DNA of 64,000 nt from Mycolicibacterium grossiae (lineage in GTDB: Bacteria; Actinomycetota; Actinomycetes; Mycobacteriales; Mycobacteriaceae), in NCBI RefSeq assembly GCF_008329645.1, contig NZ_CP043474.1, positions 3,224,001-3,288,000 of the forward strand, written 5' to 3'. A program made the position numbers and the translations under genes. Below the pieces are notes generated by a model. The model was not told the origin of the DNA, did not search any database, and worked only from the letters and a program-made list of their open reading frames with translations. Shown here one piece after another: positions 20,217 through 29,424 of this stretch; within the stretch, counting starts at the first letter, position 1, and the number at the start of each line of letters is the position of its first letter.

Positions 20217-21170
20217 ATGGCAGAAGTACTCGTGCTCGTCGAGCACGCCGAAGGCAACGTCAAGAGCGTCACCAGTGAGCTGCTGACCGCGGCCCGCTCG
20301 CTCGGTGAGCCGTCCGCGGTGGTCGTCGGGGCGCCCGGCACCACCGAGAAGCTGACCGACGCGCTGAAGGCCGCCGGTGCGGCCAAGATCTACGCGGCCG
20401 AGTCCGACACCGCCGAGCAGTACCTGGTCACCCCGCAGGTGGCCGTGCTGTCCTCGCTGATCGAGTCGGCGAGCCCGGCTGCGGTCCTGCTGGCGTCCGT
20501 CGCCGAGGGCAAGGAGATCGCCGGTCGACTGGCCGCCGACACCGGCTTCGGCGTCCTGTGGGACGTCGTGGGCATCAAGGAGGGTGGCGTCGGCGTGCAC
20601 TCCATCTTCGGTGGCGCCTACACCGTCGAGGCCAGCGCCGGGGACACCCCGATCATCGCGCTGCGTCCGGGTGCGGTCGAGGCCGCTCCGGAGGCCGGCG
20701 CCGGCGAGGTCGTCTCGGTGGACGTCCCGGAGATCCCGGAGAACTCCACCAAGATCGTGTCCCGCCAGCCCGCGCAGAAGAGCGCACGTCCGGAGCTGAC
20801 CGAGGCCAAGGTCGTCGTCGCCGGCGGCCGCGGCGTGGGCAGCAAGGACAACTTCAGCATCGTCGAGGATCTCGCCGACGCACTCGGCGGCGCCGTGGGC
20901 GCCTCGCGTGCGGCCGTCGACTCCGGCTTCTACGAGGGTCAGTTCCAGGTCGGCCAGACCGGCAAGACCGTGGCCCCGCAGCTGTACATCGCCCTGGGCA
21001 TCTCCGGAGCGATCCAGCACCGTGCCGGCATGCAGACGTCCAAGACGATCGTCGCGATCAACAAGGACGAAGAGGCGCCGATCTTCGAGATCGCCGACCT
21101 CGGCATCGTGGGCGACCTGTTCAAGGTCACCCCGCAGCTGACCGACGCGGTGAAGGCTCGCAAGGGCTGA
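20217..21170 (+). CDS. etfA: Electron transfer flavoprotein alpha subunit
   Basis: A 317-residue ETF alpha subunit (FixB). The N-terminal half is the AMP-like domain. The C-terminal FAD domain starts at [18 protein letters not shown] (about 204) and contains [20 protein letters not shown] and [20 protein letters not shown], the FAD-binding signature. It forms the heterodimer with EtfB just upstream and corresponds to Rv3028c. A strong hairpin terminator follows the stop. Confidence 0.95.
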   Translation: MAEVLVLVEHAEGNVKSVTSELLTAARSLGEPSAVVVGAPGTTEKLTDALKAAGAAKIYAAESDTAEQYLVTPQVAVLSSLIESASPAAVLLASVAEGKEIAGRLAADTGFGVLWDVVGIKEGGVGVHSIFGGAYTVEASAGDTPIIALRPGAVEAAPEAGAGEVVSVDVPEIPENSTKIVSRQPAQKSARPELTEAKVVVAGGRGVGSKDNFSIVEDLADALGGAVGASRAAVDSGFYEGQFQVGQTGKTVAPQLYIALGISGAIQHRAGMQTSKTIVAINKDEEAPIFEIADLGIVGDLFKVTPQLTDAVKARKG

Positions 21171-21190
21171 CACCCGCACCCCCGCACGAC

Positions 21191-21225
21191 GAGGACCCCG
21201 GCGCCGCCTCGGCGCCGGGGTCCTC
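21191..21225 (+). terminator. Strong hairpin terminator after etfA
   Basis: GAGGACCCCGGCGCCG (21191-21206) pairs perfectly over 16 bases with 21210-21225 around a three-base loop (CCT). There is no clear T-run, which is usual for mycobacterial terminators. It ends the etfBA operon. Confidence 0.8.
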
Positions 21226-21302
21226 TCGTCGTCGGGGACACGCATCCCTTCCGCCTGCGGAGACGACCACGGACTTTCCAGGGTCCGCGGCACACCCCCG
21301 CG

Positions 21303-21325
21303 GTGCGACGGTGGAACCGTCACAC
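21303..21325. promoter_or_regulatory. Dyad before NAD(P)-binding protein/cupin operon
   Basis: GTGCGACGGT (21303-21312), GGA, then ACCGTCACAC (21316-21325): a 23-bp dyad with nine of ten arm positions paired. It lies 22 bp before the ATG at 21348, where a bound protein would block transcription or an RNA hairpin would sit before the AGGAAGGGG ribosome-binding site. Confidence 0.5.
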
Positions 21326-21347
21326 CAGTGCAGAGGAAGGGGTCGTC

Positions 21348-22103
21348 ATGACCGAACACAGGCGGATCGTGGTCTTCGGGGCCACCGGGCTCATCGGTGC
21401 CCGCGTCGTCGAACTGCTCACCGAGGCCGGACACGTCGTCGTCGGCGCGTCGCGACGCAGCGGCGCCGACGTCGTCACCGGCGCAGGGCTGGACGACGCC
21501 GCCGCCGGTGCCGAGGTGCTCGTCGACGTCACCAACTCGCCGTCCTTCGACGACGAGCCGGTGCTCGCCTTCTTCACCGCCTCGTCGACGAATCTCGTCG
21601 CGGCGGCGAAGGCCGCGGGCGTGCGGCACTATGTGGCCCTGTCCATCGTCGGCGTCGACGGACTGCCCGAAAGCGGCTACATGCGGGCGAAGATGGTGCA
21701 GGAGCGCACGATCGCCAACTCCGGCCTGCCGTACACGGTCGTGCGCGCCACGCAGTTCTGCGAGTTCACCGAGGCGATCACCGGCTCGCTGCGCGCCGGC
21801 GACGAGTTCCGCGTCCCCGACGCCCGCATCAAACCGGTGGCGGCCGCGGACGTCGCCGCGGAGGTGGCCCGCGCGGCGACCGCCGAACCCCTCGGCGGCA
21901 CCATCGACGTGGGCGGCCCGGACACGATCTCCTTCGCCGACATGGCGCGGGCCGTGCTGGCTGCCCAGGGCTCCGAGGCCGCCGTCGTCGTCGATCCGTC
22001 GGCGACGTACTTCGGAACGCCGGTCGATGCCGACAGCCTGGTCACCGGCCCCGGCGCGACCCTCGCGCCCACCCGCTTCGCCGACTGGCTCGCGCACCGA
22101 TGA
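21348..22103 (+). CDS. NmrA/SDR-type NAD(P)-binding protein
   Basis: A 251-residue atypical short-chain dehydrogenase. The Rossmann motif is at the N-terminus (IVVFGATGLIGARVVELL), followed by VDVTNSPSF and RHYVALSIVGVDGLPESGYMRAK, the pattern of NmrA-like and SDR-a5 proteins that often lack the catalytic YxxxK. It is probably an NAD(P)H-binding redox sensor or isomerase/reductase; the substrate is unknown. ATGA overlap couples it to the cupin gene. I recall no counterpart in the M. tuberculosis fixB-Rv3027c gap, so it looks like an accessory insertion. Confidence 0.85.
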   Translation: MTEHRRIVVFGATGLIGARVVELLTEAGHVVVGASRRSGADVVTGAGLDDAAAGAEVLVDVTNSPSFDDEPVLAFFTASSTNLVAAAKAAGVRHYVALSIVGVDGLPESGYMRAKMVQERTIANSGLPYTVVRATQFCEFTEAITGSLRAGDEFRVPDARIKPVAAADVAAEVARAATAEPLGGTIDVGGPDTISFADMARAVLAAQGSEAAVVVDPSATYFGTPVDADSLVTGPGATLAPTRFADWLAHR

Positions 22104-22510
22104 GCACCTGCGACGCGCTTCGGCGCGCCATGACCGTCGTGCAATCCGTCACGCCACCGCACCTGCCGCCGGATGCCGAGGTGATGACCGTGATCATCGA
22201 GTGGCCCCCCGGATCCTCCGGCGCGCCGCCGCACCGGCATCCCGGCGGCCCGGCGTTCGGCTACGTCCTCGAGGGCGAGATGCTGTTCGAACTCGAAGGC
22301 GAGGCCCCGCGCGTCATCCGGGCCGGGGAGGCGTTCTGGGAGCCCGGCGGCGACGTCATCCACTACTCGGACGCCAACCACCGCACCGACGTCCCGCTGC
22401 GCTTCCTGGTGACGATGCTGTGCGTCCCCGGCCAGCCCATGCTCGTCGTCGTCGGCGACGACGAACTCGAGCAGCGCAAGGACCGTCGCGTGCCCCGCGA
22501 GGGGTTCTGA
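22100..22510 (+). CDS. Small cupin-domain protein
   Basis: A 136-residue single-domain cupin. Motif 1 is visible as PPHRHPGGPAFGYVLEGEM with both histidines and a later Glu, and motif 2 as EAFWEPGGDVIHY with its histidine, so a metal site is likely. Cupins of this size act as isomerases, dioxygenases or small-molecule-binding proteins; the role here is unknown. It shares an ATGA overlap with the upstream NAD(P)-binding protein, suggesting joint action in one pathway. Confidence 0.85.
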   Translation: MSTCDALRRAMTVVQSVTPPHLPPDAEVMTVIIEWPPGSSGAPPHRHPGGPAFGYVLEGEMLFELEGEAPRVIRAGEAFWEPGGDVIHYSDANHRTDVPLRFLVTMLCVPGQPMLVVVGDDELEQRKDRRVPREGF

Positions 22511-22599
22511 CGTACCCCGCACGGACTCGTCACCCAGCGTGCACGAACACGTCACGCCGTCGTAGGCATCCCGCCCCACGACGGCGAGACCGTGCACGC

Positions 22600-23439
22600 A
22601 TGAGCACAGCATCCGTACTCATCGCCGCCGACGAGACCGTCGGCGCCGCGTCCGGGGGGACCGGACCGCGCTACACCCTCCTGCTGTCCACTGCCGACGA
22701 CCTCATCGACGCCGCGCAGCGCCTGCGGCACCAGGTGTTCACCTCCGAGCCCGGCTTCGCGCTCGCCGGTGCCACCGACGGCCGCGACGCCGACCGCTTC
22801 GACGAGTTCTGCGACCACCTGCTGGTCCGCGACGACGAGTCCGGCGAACTGGTCGGCTGCTACCGCATGCTGCCGCCGCCGGGAGCCATCGCCGCCGGCG
22901 GGCTGTACACCGCCACCGAGTTCGACGTCTCGGCGCTCGACGACCTGCGCCCCTCGCTCGTCGAGATGGGCCGCGCCGTCGTCCGTCAGGACCACCGCAA
23001 CGGCGGCGTCGTCCTGCTCATGTGGGCCGGCATCCTCGCCTACCTGGATCGCTGCGGCTACGACTACGTCACCGGGTGCGTCTCGGTGCCCGTCGACGGC
23101 GGCCCCGACGAGCCGCCCGGCACCCCGATCCGCAGCGTCCGCGACGTCGTTCGCGCGCGGTATGCCTCGCCGTACCGCCTGCGGCCCTACCGTCCGGTCG
23201 TGGTGAACGGTCGCGGGCTCGACGACATCGCGCCGCCGGCGCGGGCGTCGGTGCCGCCGCTCATGCGTGGCTACCTGCGGCTCGGGGCGCGGGTCTGCGG
23301 TGATCCGGCCCACGATCCGGACTTCGGCGTCGGAGACTTCCCGGTGCTGCTGGACAAGCGCGAGGCCGACGTGCGGTACCTCGCGCGGCTGCGTTCGGTC
23401 GCCGCGGCGGGCGAGATGGCCGACGGGATGGGCCGATGA
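22600..23439 (+). CDS. OlsB-like GNAT acyltransferase (Rv3027c-like)
   Basis: A 279-residue protein of the Acetyltransf_5 (OlsB/hemolysin-like) family. Family marks are LRHQVFTSEPGF (about 43-54), FDEFCDHLLVRD, GELVGCYRML and LVEMGRAVVRQDHRNGGV. OlsB transfers a 3-hydroxyacyl chain from ACP to the alpha-amino group of ornithine. The next gene is a PlsC/OlsA-like acyltransferase joined by ATGA, the standard OlsB-OlsA order. I infer an N-acyl amino acid or ornithine-lipid-like product. It matches Rv3027c. Confidence 0.82.
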   Translation: MSTASVLIAADETVGAASGGTGPRYTLLLSTADDLIDAAQRLRHQVFTSEPGFALAGATDGRDADRFDEFCDHLLVRDDESGELVGCYRMLPPPGAIAAGGLYTATEFDVSALDDLRPSLVEMGRAVVRQDHRNGGVVLLMWAGILAYLDRCGYDYVTGCVSVPVDGGPDEPPGTPIRSVRDVVRARYASPYRLRPYRPVVVNGRGLDDIAPPARASVPPLMRGYLRLGARVCGDPAHDPDFGVGDFPVLLDKREADVRYLARLRSVAAAGEMADGMGR

Positions 23440-24296
23440 GCAGCCACGCCCTCGCCGACCACCCCTGGCTGCCGCGTGCCTCGTGCGATGCGAGCTGCAT
23501 CCGCGTCGACGCCGCGCACGCCTCGCGGCGGGTGGTCGTCGCGGTCCGCACGTCCGTCCGGGTGACGTGCGCCCTGGTGCTGTTGGCGGCGGCGCCCCTG
23601 CTGGCCGTTCCGATGCCGGGCAAGTCGCGGCTGCAGCGGGCCTACTGCCGGGCGATGCTGCGCTGCCTGGGCGTGCGAATCACGCTGTCCGGCGGTCCGA
23701 TTCGCAACCTTCGGGGCGTGCTGGTGGTCAGCGGACACGTCTCCTGGGTCGACGTCTTCGTCATCGGGTCGGTCTTGCCCGGATCGTTCGTCGCGCGCGC
23801 CGATCTCATCGAATGGCCGGCGCTGGGCGTCCTGGCCCGGCTGATGAAGGTCATCCCCATCGAGCGGGCCAGCCTGCGCCGGCTGCCCGACGTGGTCCGC
23901 ACCGTCGCCGACCGGCTGCGGGCCGGCCACACCGTGGTCGCGTTCCCGGAGGCCACCACGTGGTGCGGCCTCGGCTACGGTCCGTTCCGTCCGGCGATGT
24001 TCCAGGGCGCGATCGACGCCCACCGGCCGGTGCAGCCGCTGCGCCTGACCTACCGCCACCGCGACGGCGCGCCGTCGACCGTCCCCGCCTTCATCGGCGA
24101 CGACAGCCTGCTGCAGTCGGTGCGGCGGGTGATCACCGCCCGGATGACCGTGGCGCACGTCGCGGTGCAGTCGCTGCAGCTGCCCGGTGAGGACCGGCGC
24201 GGGCTGGCCGCGCGGTGCGAGTCCGCGGTCCGCGGCACCGACGCCGCGGGCCGGGCCACCCGCCGCGCCGACGGGGGTCACGCGCTGGTCGCCTGA
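23436..24296 (+). CDS. OlsA/PlsC-like O-acyltransferase (Rv3026c-like)
   Basis: A 286-residue membrane-bound acyltransferase of the 1-acylglycerol-3-phosphate acyltransferase family. A hydrophobic anchor lies near residues 42-58. The catalytic HX4D motif is [10 protein letters not shown] (His98 area), the substrate-binding block is the variant FPEATTW in place of FPEGT, and PIERASLRR is the intermediate motif. It would esterify the hydroxyl of the product made by the upstream OlsB-like enzyme. Corresponds to Rv3026c. Confidence 0.85.
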   Translation: MSSHALADHPWLPRASCDASCIRVDAAHASRRVVVAVRTSVRVTCALVLLAAAPLLAVPMPGKSRLQRAYCRAMLRCLGVRITLSGGPIRNLRGVLVVSGHVSWVDVFVIGSVLPGSFVARADLIEWPALGVLARLMKVIPIERASLRRLPDVVRTVADRLRAGHTVVAFPEATTWCGLGYGPFRPAMFQGAIDAHRPVQPLRLTYRHRDGAPSTVPAFIGDDSLLQSVRRVITARMTVAHVAVQSLQLPGEDRRGLAARCESAVRGTDAAGRATRRADGGHALVA

Positions 24297-24315
24297 GTGT
24301 GACCTGGCCTGCCGG

Positions 24316-24321
24316 TATCCT
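24316..24321 (+). promoter_or_regulatory. Putative -10 box for iscS-mnmA
   Basis: TATCCT is followed by nine bases and the ATG at 24331, suggesting a leaderless transcript for iscS and mnmA. Confidence 0.5.
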
Positions 24322-24330
24322 GGGTGGGCC

Positions 24331-25527
24331 ATGAGCGCCGTCTACCTGGATCACGCCGCCACCACCCCGATGCACCCGGCTGCCATCGAGGCGATGGTCG
24401 ACGCGCTGGGCACGGTCGGCAACGCATCGTCGCTGCATACCTCGGGTCGCGCGGCCCGCCGCCGCATGGAGGAGGCCCGCGAGACGCTGGCGGGGCTCCT
24501 GGGTGCGCGCCCCTCGGAGATCGTGTTCACCGCCGGGGGCACCGAGAGCGACAACCTCGCGGTCAAGGGGATCTTCTGGGCGCGCCGCGACGCCGATGCG
24601 CGCCGCCGCCGCATCGTGACCACCCCGATCGAGCATCACGCCGTCCTGGACGCCGTGGAGTGGCTGGTCGAGCACGAGGGTGCCGAGGTGACCTTCCTGC
24701 CCGTCGACGCGGACGGATCGGTCAGCCCCGCCGCGCTGCGCGAGATCCTCCAGGACCGGTGCGAGGCCGGCGACGTCGCCGTGGTGTCGATCATGTGGGC
24801 CAACAACGAGGTCGGCACCGTGCAACCGATCGCCGAGCTGGCCGCCGTCGCCGCCGAGTTCGACGTGCCCATGCACAGCGACGCGGTGCAGGCGGTCGGG
24901 CAGGTGCCCGTCGACTTCGCCGCGAGCGGTCTGTCGGCCATGAGCGTGACGGCGCACAAGTTCGGCGGCCCGATGGGCATCGGCGCGCTGCTGCTGCGCC
25001 GCGACACCGCTGCGGTGCCGCTACTGCACGGCGGCGGGCAGGAGCGCGACGTCCGTTCGGGCACGCCCGACGTCGCCGCCGCCGTGGCCATGGCGGCCGC
25101 CGCGCGGGTGGCCGTCGAGAACATCACGGCCTACCGGGCGCGGGTGCTGGCACTGCGCGACGCCCTGATCGAGGGCGTGCTCTCGTCCATCGACGACGTG
25201 ACCGTCAACGGGGCCGCCGGCGACCACCGGTTGCCGGGCAACACGCACTTCACGTTCCGCGGCTGCGAGGGCGACGCACTGCTGATGCTTCTGGACGCCA
25301 AGGGCATCGAGTGCTCCACCGGGTCGGCGTGCACGGCCGGCGTCGCGCAGCCCTCGCACGTGCTCACCGCGATGGGTGCCGATCCGGCCAGTGCCCGTGG
25401 TTCGCTGCGGCTGTCGCTCGGACACACCAGCACCGAGGCCGACGTGCGCGCAGCCCTCGACGTGCTCCCCGCCGCCGTCGAGCGCGCCCGGCAGGCCGCC
25501 CTGGCCAGCGCGGGCCCGCGGAAGTAG
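24331..25527 (+). CDS. iscS: Cysteine desulfurase IscS
   Basis: A 398-residue class V aminotransferase-fold enzyme that takes sulfur from cysteine as a persulfide. Seen: YLDHAATTP at the N-terminus, His103 in [12 protein letters not shown] lysine Lys210 in TAHKFGGP and the persulfide cysteine Cys334 in [10 protein letters not shown]. tuberculosis IscS (Rv3025c) supplies Fe-S clusters and tRNA thiolation. The mnmA gene 7 bp downstream is its direct client in 2-thiouridine synthesis. Confidence 0.95.
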   Translation: MSAVYLDHAATTPMHPAAIEAMVDALGTVGNASSLHTSGRAARRRMEEARETLAGLLGARPSEIVFTAGGTESDNLAVKGIFWARRDADARRRRIVTTPIEHHAVLDAVEWLVEHEGAEVTFLPVDADGSVSPAALREILQDRCEAGDVAVVSIMWANNEVGTVQPIAELAAVAAEFDVPMHSDAVQAVGQVPVDFAASGLSAMSVTAHKFGGPMGIGALLLRRDTAAVPLLHGGGQERDVRSGTPDVAAAVAMAAAARVAVENITAYRARVLALRDALIEGVLSSIDDVTVNGAAGDHRLPGNTHFTFRGCEGDALLMLLDAKGIECSTGSACTAGVAQPSHVLTAMGADPASARGSLRLSLGHTSTEADVRAALDVLPAAVERARQAALASAGPRK

Positions 25528-25534
25528 GCCGGCG

Positions 25535-26611
25535 ATGCGCGTCCTGGTCGCCATGAGCGGTGGCGTCGACTCGTCGGTGGCCGCCGCCCGGATGGTCGAC
25601 GCCGGTCACGACGTCGTCGGCGTGCACCTCGCGCTGTCCTCGGCGCCGGGGACGCTGCGCACCGGATCGCGTGGCTGCTGCTCCAAGGAGGACGCCGGCG
25701 ACGCCCGGCGGGTGGCCGACATCCTCGACATCCCGTTCTACGTCTGGGATTTCGCCGATCGCTTCGCCGACGACGTGATCGACGACTTCGTCGAGTCCTA
25801 CGCGCGCGGCGAGACGCCCAATCCGTGCGTGCGGTGCAACGAGCGGATCAAGTTCTCCGCGTTGGCGGCGCGCGCCGTGGCGCTCGGCTTCGACGTCCTG
25901 GCCACCGGCCACTACGCGCGGCTGGCCGACGGACGGCTGCGCCGCGCCGTGGACGCCGACAAGGACCAGTCCTACGTGCTGGGCGTGCTGACCGCCGAGC
26001 AGCTCGCCCGTGCGGCCTTCCCCGTCGGTGACACGCCCAAGCCCGACATCCGGGCCGAGGCCGCCGCGCGTGGCCTCCTGGTCGCCGACAAGCCGGACAG
26101 CCACGACATCTGCTTCATCCCGTCGGGCGACACCCAGGCGTTCCTCGGCGCCCGGATCGGGGTGCGGCGCGGCACCGTCGTCGACGCGGGCGGCACGGTG
26201 CTCGCCGAGCACGACGGCGTGCACGGCTTCACGATCGGCCAGCGCAAGGGACTCGGCATCGCCGGTCCCGGCCCGGACGGCTTGCCGCGCTACGTGACGG
26301 GGATCGACGCGGCCACCGGGACCGTGCGCGTGGGCGCCGCCGCCGATCTCGACGTGCACCAGCTGACGGGCGAGCGGCCGGTGTTCACGTCGGGCCGCGC
26401 GTTCGACGGACCGGTCGAGGCCGAGGTGCAGGTGCGTGCGCACGGCGGGCTGGCGCCCGCCGTCGTCGAGGTCCGCGACGGCCGGTTGCTCGCCACGCTG
26501 CGCGCGCCGCTGCGTGGTGTCGCGCCGGGCCAGACCATGGTCGTGTACCGGCCGGATCCCGCCGGGGACGAGGTCGTCGCCAGCGCGACGATCGGCGGCG
26601 GCGACACCTAG
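25535..26611 (+). CDS. mnmA: tRNA 2-thiouridylase MnmA
   Basis: A 358-residue enzyme that thiolates U34 in tRNA(Lys), tRNA(Glu) and tRNA(Gln). The PP-loop is MSGGVDSS (7-14). The two catalytic cysteines are in NPCVRCN (Cys98, Cys101 region) and SHDICFIP (Cys193), and GHYAR and DKDQSYVL are also standard. It is 7 bp after iscS. Its TAG stop shares the four bases CTAG with the stop of the convergent lipoprotein gene. Corresponds to Rv3024c (trmU). Confidence 0.95.
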   Translation: MRVLVAMSGGVDSSVAAARMVDAGHDVVGVHLALSSAPGTLRTGSRGCCSKEDAGDARRVADILDIPFYVWDFADRFADDVIDDFVESYARGETPNPCVRCNERIKFSALAARAVALGFDVLATGHYARLADGRLRRAVDADKDQSYVLGVLTAEQLARAAFPVGDTPKPDIRAEAAARGLLVADKPDSHDICFIPSGDTQAFLGARIGVRRGTVVDAGGTVLAEHDGVHGFTIGQRKGLGIAGPGPDGLPRYVTGIDAATGTVRVGAAADLDVHQLTGERPVFTSGRAFDGPVEAEVQVRAHGGLAPAVVEVRDGRLLATLRAPLRGVAPGQTMVVYRPDPAGDEVVASATIGGGDT

Positions 26612-27255
26612 CCCGGAACCTTCGCCAGCAGGTTGGTCAGCACGATGTCGGGCACCGATGCGGGATAGCCGCAGAACGTGACCTCTACCAGCACCACCGA
26701 CTTCAGCCGGTAGTCGCGGCCGCAGTCCGCCCCCGTCCTGGTCTGGATCGCCTCCGGCGCAGCGGTCCAGTCGCCGACGTAGACCGATCCCGACGACGAG
26801 GATCCGCAGTCGTCGATCATGGCGGCCAGGGCGTCGAAGGCGCGCCGCGCGGACGCCGGGTCCCGGTAGCCGGCGGCGCCCTGCGAGATCAGCGCGCCCC
26901 GCGGCGGGTCCTGGTAGGTGGTCTTGTGGAACTCCTCGAGGTCGCCGAAGGTCTGCGTCTCGGTGAAGTACCAGCGGCACGGCACCGGCGCGGTCTGCGC
27001 GAGCGGGCCGATGTCGACGGGCTGCTTGCCGTCCATGGACGGGATGACGGTCAGGTCCTCGCCGCCGCCGGTGATGGCCTGCATCCGGGCGTTCTCGAGG
27101 AGCACCGCGTCGACGTCGACCGGCGACTTCGAGTCGTCGTCGATGCCGGGCACCGCCCGCACGGCGGTTCCCGACGTCGTCGAGGTGCACCCCGCAGCGC
27201 CCAGCAGCGCCGTCGCCGCCGCCAGTGCGCACAGCACGGGGCGGAGCGAGGTCAT
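26608..27255 (-). CDS. Lipoprotein with PknH-like sensor domain (LpqA-like)
   Basis: A 215-residue lipoprotein. The signal peptide ends at lipobox GAAGC (about Cys23), followed by the low-complexity STTSGTAV. The mature part resembles the extracellular PknH-like sensor domain family, with paired cysteines ([23 protein letters not shown]) as in the disulfide-linked PknH domain. The location before the MetE-C-like gene fits LpqA (Rv3016), but the family is large, so the exact orthology is uncertain. A possible -10 (TAGTGT, 27261-27266 on the minus strand) lies five bases before the ATG. Confidence 0.82.
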   Translation of the reverse strand: MTSLRPVLCALAAATALLGAAGCTSTTSGTAVRAVPGIDDDSKSPVDVDAVLLENARMQAITGGGEDLTVIPSMDGKQPVDIGPLAQTAPVPCRWYFTETQTFGDLEEFHKTTYQDPPRGALISQGAAGYRDPASARRAFDALAAMIDDCGSSSSGSVYVGDWTAAPEAIQTRTGADCGRDYRLKSVVLVEVTFCGYPASVPDIVLTNLLAKVPG

Positions 27256-27259
27256 GATC

Positions 27260-27313
27260 GACACTAACGCGATGACCGACACGAACGCGACGACCGACAT
27301 TGACGCGCGGACC
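27260..27313. repeat. Three tandem 18-bp repeats
   Basis: GACACTAACGCGATGACC (27260-27277), GACACGAACGCGACGACC (27278-27295) and GACATTGACGCGCGGACC (27296-27313) are imperfect copies in tandem. They fill the space between the divergent lipoprotein and MetE-C-like genes, overlapping the probable lipoprotein promoter. Confidence 0.8.
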
Positions 27314-27324
27314 GGGTGATCGAA

Positions 27325-27330
27325 TACGGT
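27325..27330 (+). promoter_or_regulatory. Putative -10 box for the MetE-C-like gene
   Basis: TACGGT is followed by seven bases and the GTG at 27338, the leaderless arrangement. It lies just after the 18-bp repeat array. Confidence 0.5.
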
Positions 27331-27337
27331 TGCCCAC

Positions 27338-28348
27338 GTGAGTGTTTTCGCGACCGCCACCGGCATCGGCTCGTGGCCCGGTACGGCTGCCCGGGAGGCC
27401 GCCGAGGTGGTCGTCGGCGAACTGACCGGCCTGACCCACCTCGTCGAGCTGCCTGCCCGCGGCGTGGGCGCCGACGTGATCGGCCGTGCGGCCGCACTGC
27501 TGGTCGACATCGGCATGGACACCGTTCCCCGCGGCTACCGGATCGCCTCGGGTCGCAGCGCGGCGGCGCGGCGGGCGATGAGCCTGCTCGACGAGGACGT
27601 CGACGCGCTGGAGGAGGCGTGGGAGAAGGCCGGGCTGCGCGGCAGTGCGCGCCCGGTGAAGGTGCAGGCGCCCGGTCCCATCACGCTGGCCGCGCAGGTG
27701 GAGCTGCCCGGTGGTCACCGCGCCATCACCGACGCCGGCGCGGTGCGCGATCTGGCCGCCTCGCTCGCCGAGGGCGTCGGGATCCACCGCGCCGAGGTGG
27801 CGCGCCGATTGGAGACCGAGGTCGTGGTGCAGTTCGACGAACCGTCGCTGCCGGCCGCATTGGCCGGCCGGCTCACCGGCGTGACCAGCCTGTCGCCGGT
27901 GCACCCCGTCGACGAGCCGCTCGCCGCCCAGCTGCTCGACGACACCGTCGCGGCCGTCGGCGGCGCGGTGGCGCTACATTGCTGCGCCGCGGCGGTCCCA
28001 TGGAAAACGCTGCAGCGCACCGGTTTTCACGCGGTGTCACTCGATGCGAGCACGCTCGTCGCCGCGGATCTCGACGGCATCGGCGAGTGGATCGAGGCGG
28101 GTCGCACGGTGCTGCTCGGCGTGGTCCCCTCGACCGATCCGGGGACGCCGCTGGCCCCCGAGCAGGTCGCCGCCGCGGCCGCCGGCGTCACCGACCGGCT
28201 CGGCTTCCCGCGGGCGGTGCTGCGCGACCGGGTGGGCGTGACCCCGTCCTGCGGACTGTCGGGCGCCACGGCGTCATGGGCGCAGCGCGCCATCGAACTC
28301 GCGCAGAAGGTCGCCGACGGCATCGCGGTGGATCCCGACTCTGCCTGA
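27338..28348 (+). CDS. Cobalamin-independent methionine synthase C-terminal-like protein
   Basis: A 336-residue protein related to the catalytic half of MetE (Rv3015c position). MetE proper is about 750 residues, so this is a stand-alone C-terminal-type domain. Seen: GIGSWPGT at the N-terminus, VKVQAPGPITLA, VVQFDEPSLPA, ALHCCAAAVPW with the metal-ligand-like His-Cys, and VTPSCGLSGA with the second Cys. The zinc-type ligands therefore appear present. Which methyl donor and thiol it uses is unknown. Confidence 0.85.
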   Translation: MSVFATATGIGSWPGTAAREAAEVVVGELTGLTHLVELPARGVGADVIGRAAALLVDIGMDTVPRGYRIASGRSAAARRAMSLLDEDVDALEEAWEKAGLRGSARPVKVQAPGPITLAAQVELPGGHRAITDAGAVRDLAASLAEGVGIHRAEVARRLETEVVVQFDEPSLPAALAGRLTGVTSLSPVHPVDEPLAAQLLDDTVAAVGGAVALHCCAAAVPWKTLQRTGFHAVSLDASTLVAADLDGIGEWIEAGRTVLLGVVPSTDPGTPLAPEQVAAAAAGVTDRLGFPRAVLRDRVGVTPSCGLSGATASWAQRAIELAQKVADGIAVDPDSA

Positions 28349-28463
28349 CGCCGCGACGCCCTCGACGCCCCTCAGCGCGACGATCGACTCAGCGGTTGAC
28401 GCGTGCGACAATGGCCAGGCCCGATGTCCACGGACATGACGAGCGCCGACGCTCTGGAGGATC

Positions 28464-29366
28464 GTGGCCACGACGAATGGTTCCGACGCACTGGCCGGTG
28501 TCGCGGCCGCGTTGGTCGCCGTCGGCGTGCTCGTTGCGGGACCGGGCCTCGCCGTCGCGTCCGGTGACCCGGGATCTCGGCATTCCAGCGATGGCGACCG
28601 CCATTCCCATTCCCGCGCCGACCGGCACGACAGCGCCGGCCGGCACGACCGCGGTGAGCGGGGCGCCCGCGGCGCCTCCCGCGACGGGCACGAGCAGGGC
28701 GACCGCGGGCCCACCCGCGGTGAGGCGCGGCGCGGCGAGGACACCGCCCGCCGCGGAGGGAGCGGGCCCCGGGGCAGCGACAGTCCCGACCCGACCGACG
28801 AGCCGTCCACGACGCCGTCGCCCACGCTGCGGGTGGCGAGCCGCGCACCGCAGGACACCGCGGATCGCGAGCAGGGACTACAGGCCGCCGAGGCGACTCC
28901 GTCCGCATCCCCGGCCACGTCGCCAACCGGGTCGCCAACCGGGTCGCCGCCGGCCGTGATCGCCGAATCCGGTGGTGGCGGTGCCGTCGCTGCCGTCGAT
29001 TCGCCGACGGCGCCGACCGTGGTGTTCGGCAACGGCCGGGTGCCCGGCGAGGGAAGTACGCGGCCCGCCGACCCGCCGCGTCCCGAACCGGTCCTCAGCT
29101 CACCCGACGTGGTGCTCGCCCCGGTCGTCGTCGCGGACCCGCCGACGGCGCCCGTCGCGCCGGTGGCGGTGCTCCCGCCCTCGGCACGCACCGACGAGCG
29201 CAGCGGCACGCCCGTGCTGGCCGCGCCGCCGGCGGAGACCGGCGGCATCGGCGCGCTGTGGGGACTCGCGGGCCTGCTCCTCGCCCCGCTGGCCGGCATC
29301 GGGCTCGGCTACCGGCAGGCGCGCGCCCACCGCGCCGCGGCCGAGCTGACGTCGTCCCTGGGCTGA
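28464..29366 (+). CDS. Low-complexity exported or surface protein
   Basis: A 300-residue protein I do not recognise. The GTG start has GGAGG five bases upstream. Residues about 8-33 are a hydrophobic signal or anchor ([20 protein letters not shown]). Then comes a His/Arg/Asp/Gly-rich disordered stretch (about 38-100), a Pro/Ser/Thr-rich stretch (about 105-260), a second hydrophobic segment (GALWGLAGLLLAPLAGIGLG) and a short basic C-terminus. The overall look is a stalk-like, membrane-anchored envelope protein. Its stop lies inside a 15-bp tandem repeat. Confidence 0.7.
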   Translation: MATTNGSDALAGVAAALVAVGVLVAGPGLAVASGDPGSRHSSDGDRHSHSRADRHDSAGRHDRGERGARGASRDGHEQGDRGPTRGEARRGEDTARRGGSGPRGSDSPDPTDEPSTTPSPTLRVASRAPQDTADREQGLQAAEATPSASPATSPTGSPTGSPPAVIAESGGGGAVAAVDSPTAPTVVFGNGRVPGEGSTRPADPPRPEPVLSSPDVVLAPVVVADPPTAPVAPVAVLPPSARTDERSGTPVLAAPPAETGGIGALWGLAGLLLAPLAGIGLGYRQARAHRAAAELTSSLG

Positions 29367-29400
29367 CGTTCCCTGGGCTGACGTTCCCTGGGCTGACGTT
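29356..29400. repeat. Three tandem 15-bp repeats over a stop codon
   Basis: CCCTGGGCTGACGTT occurs three times in exact tandem at 29356-29370, 29371-29385 and 29386-29400. The first copy contains the TGA of the upstream gene; since 15 is a multiple of three, each copy repeats the same in-frame Leu-Gly-stop. Confidence 0.95.
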
Positions 29401-29424
29401 GCCGGGGACGACGTCCGTGAGTGG

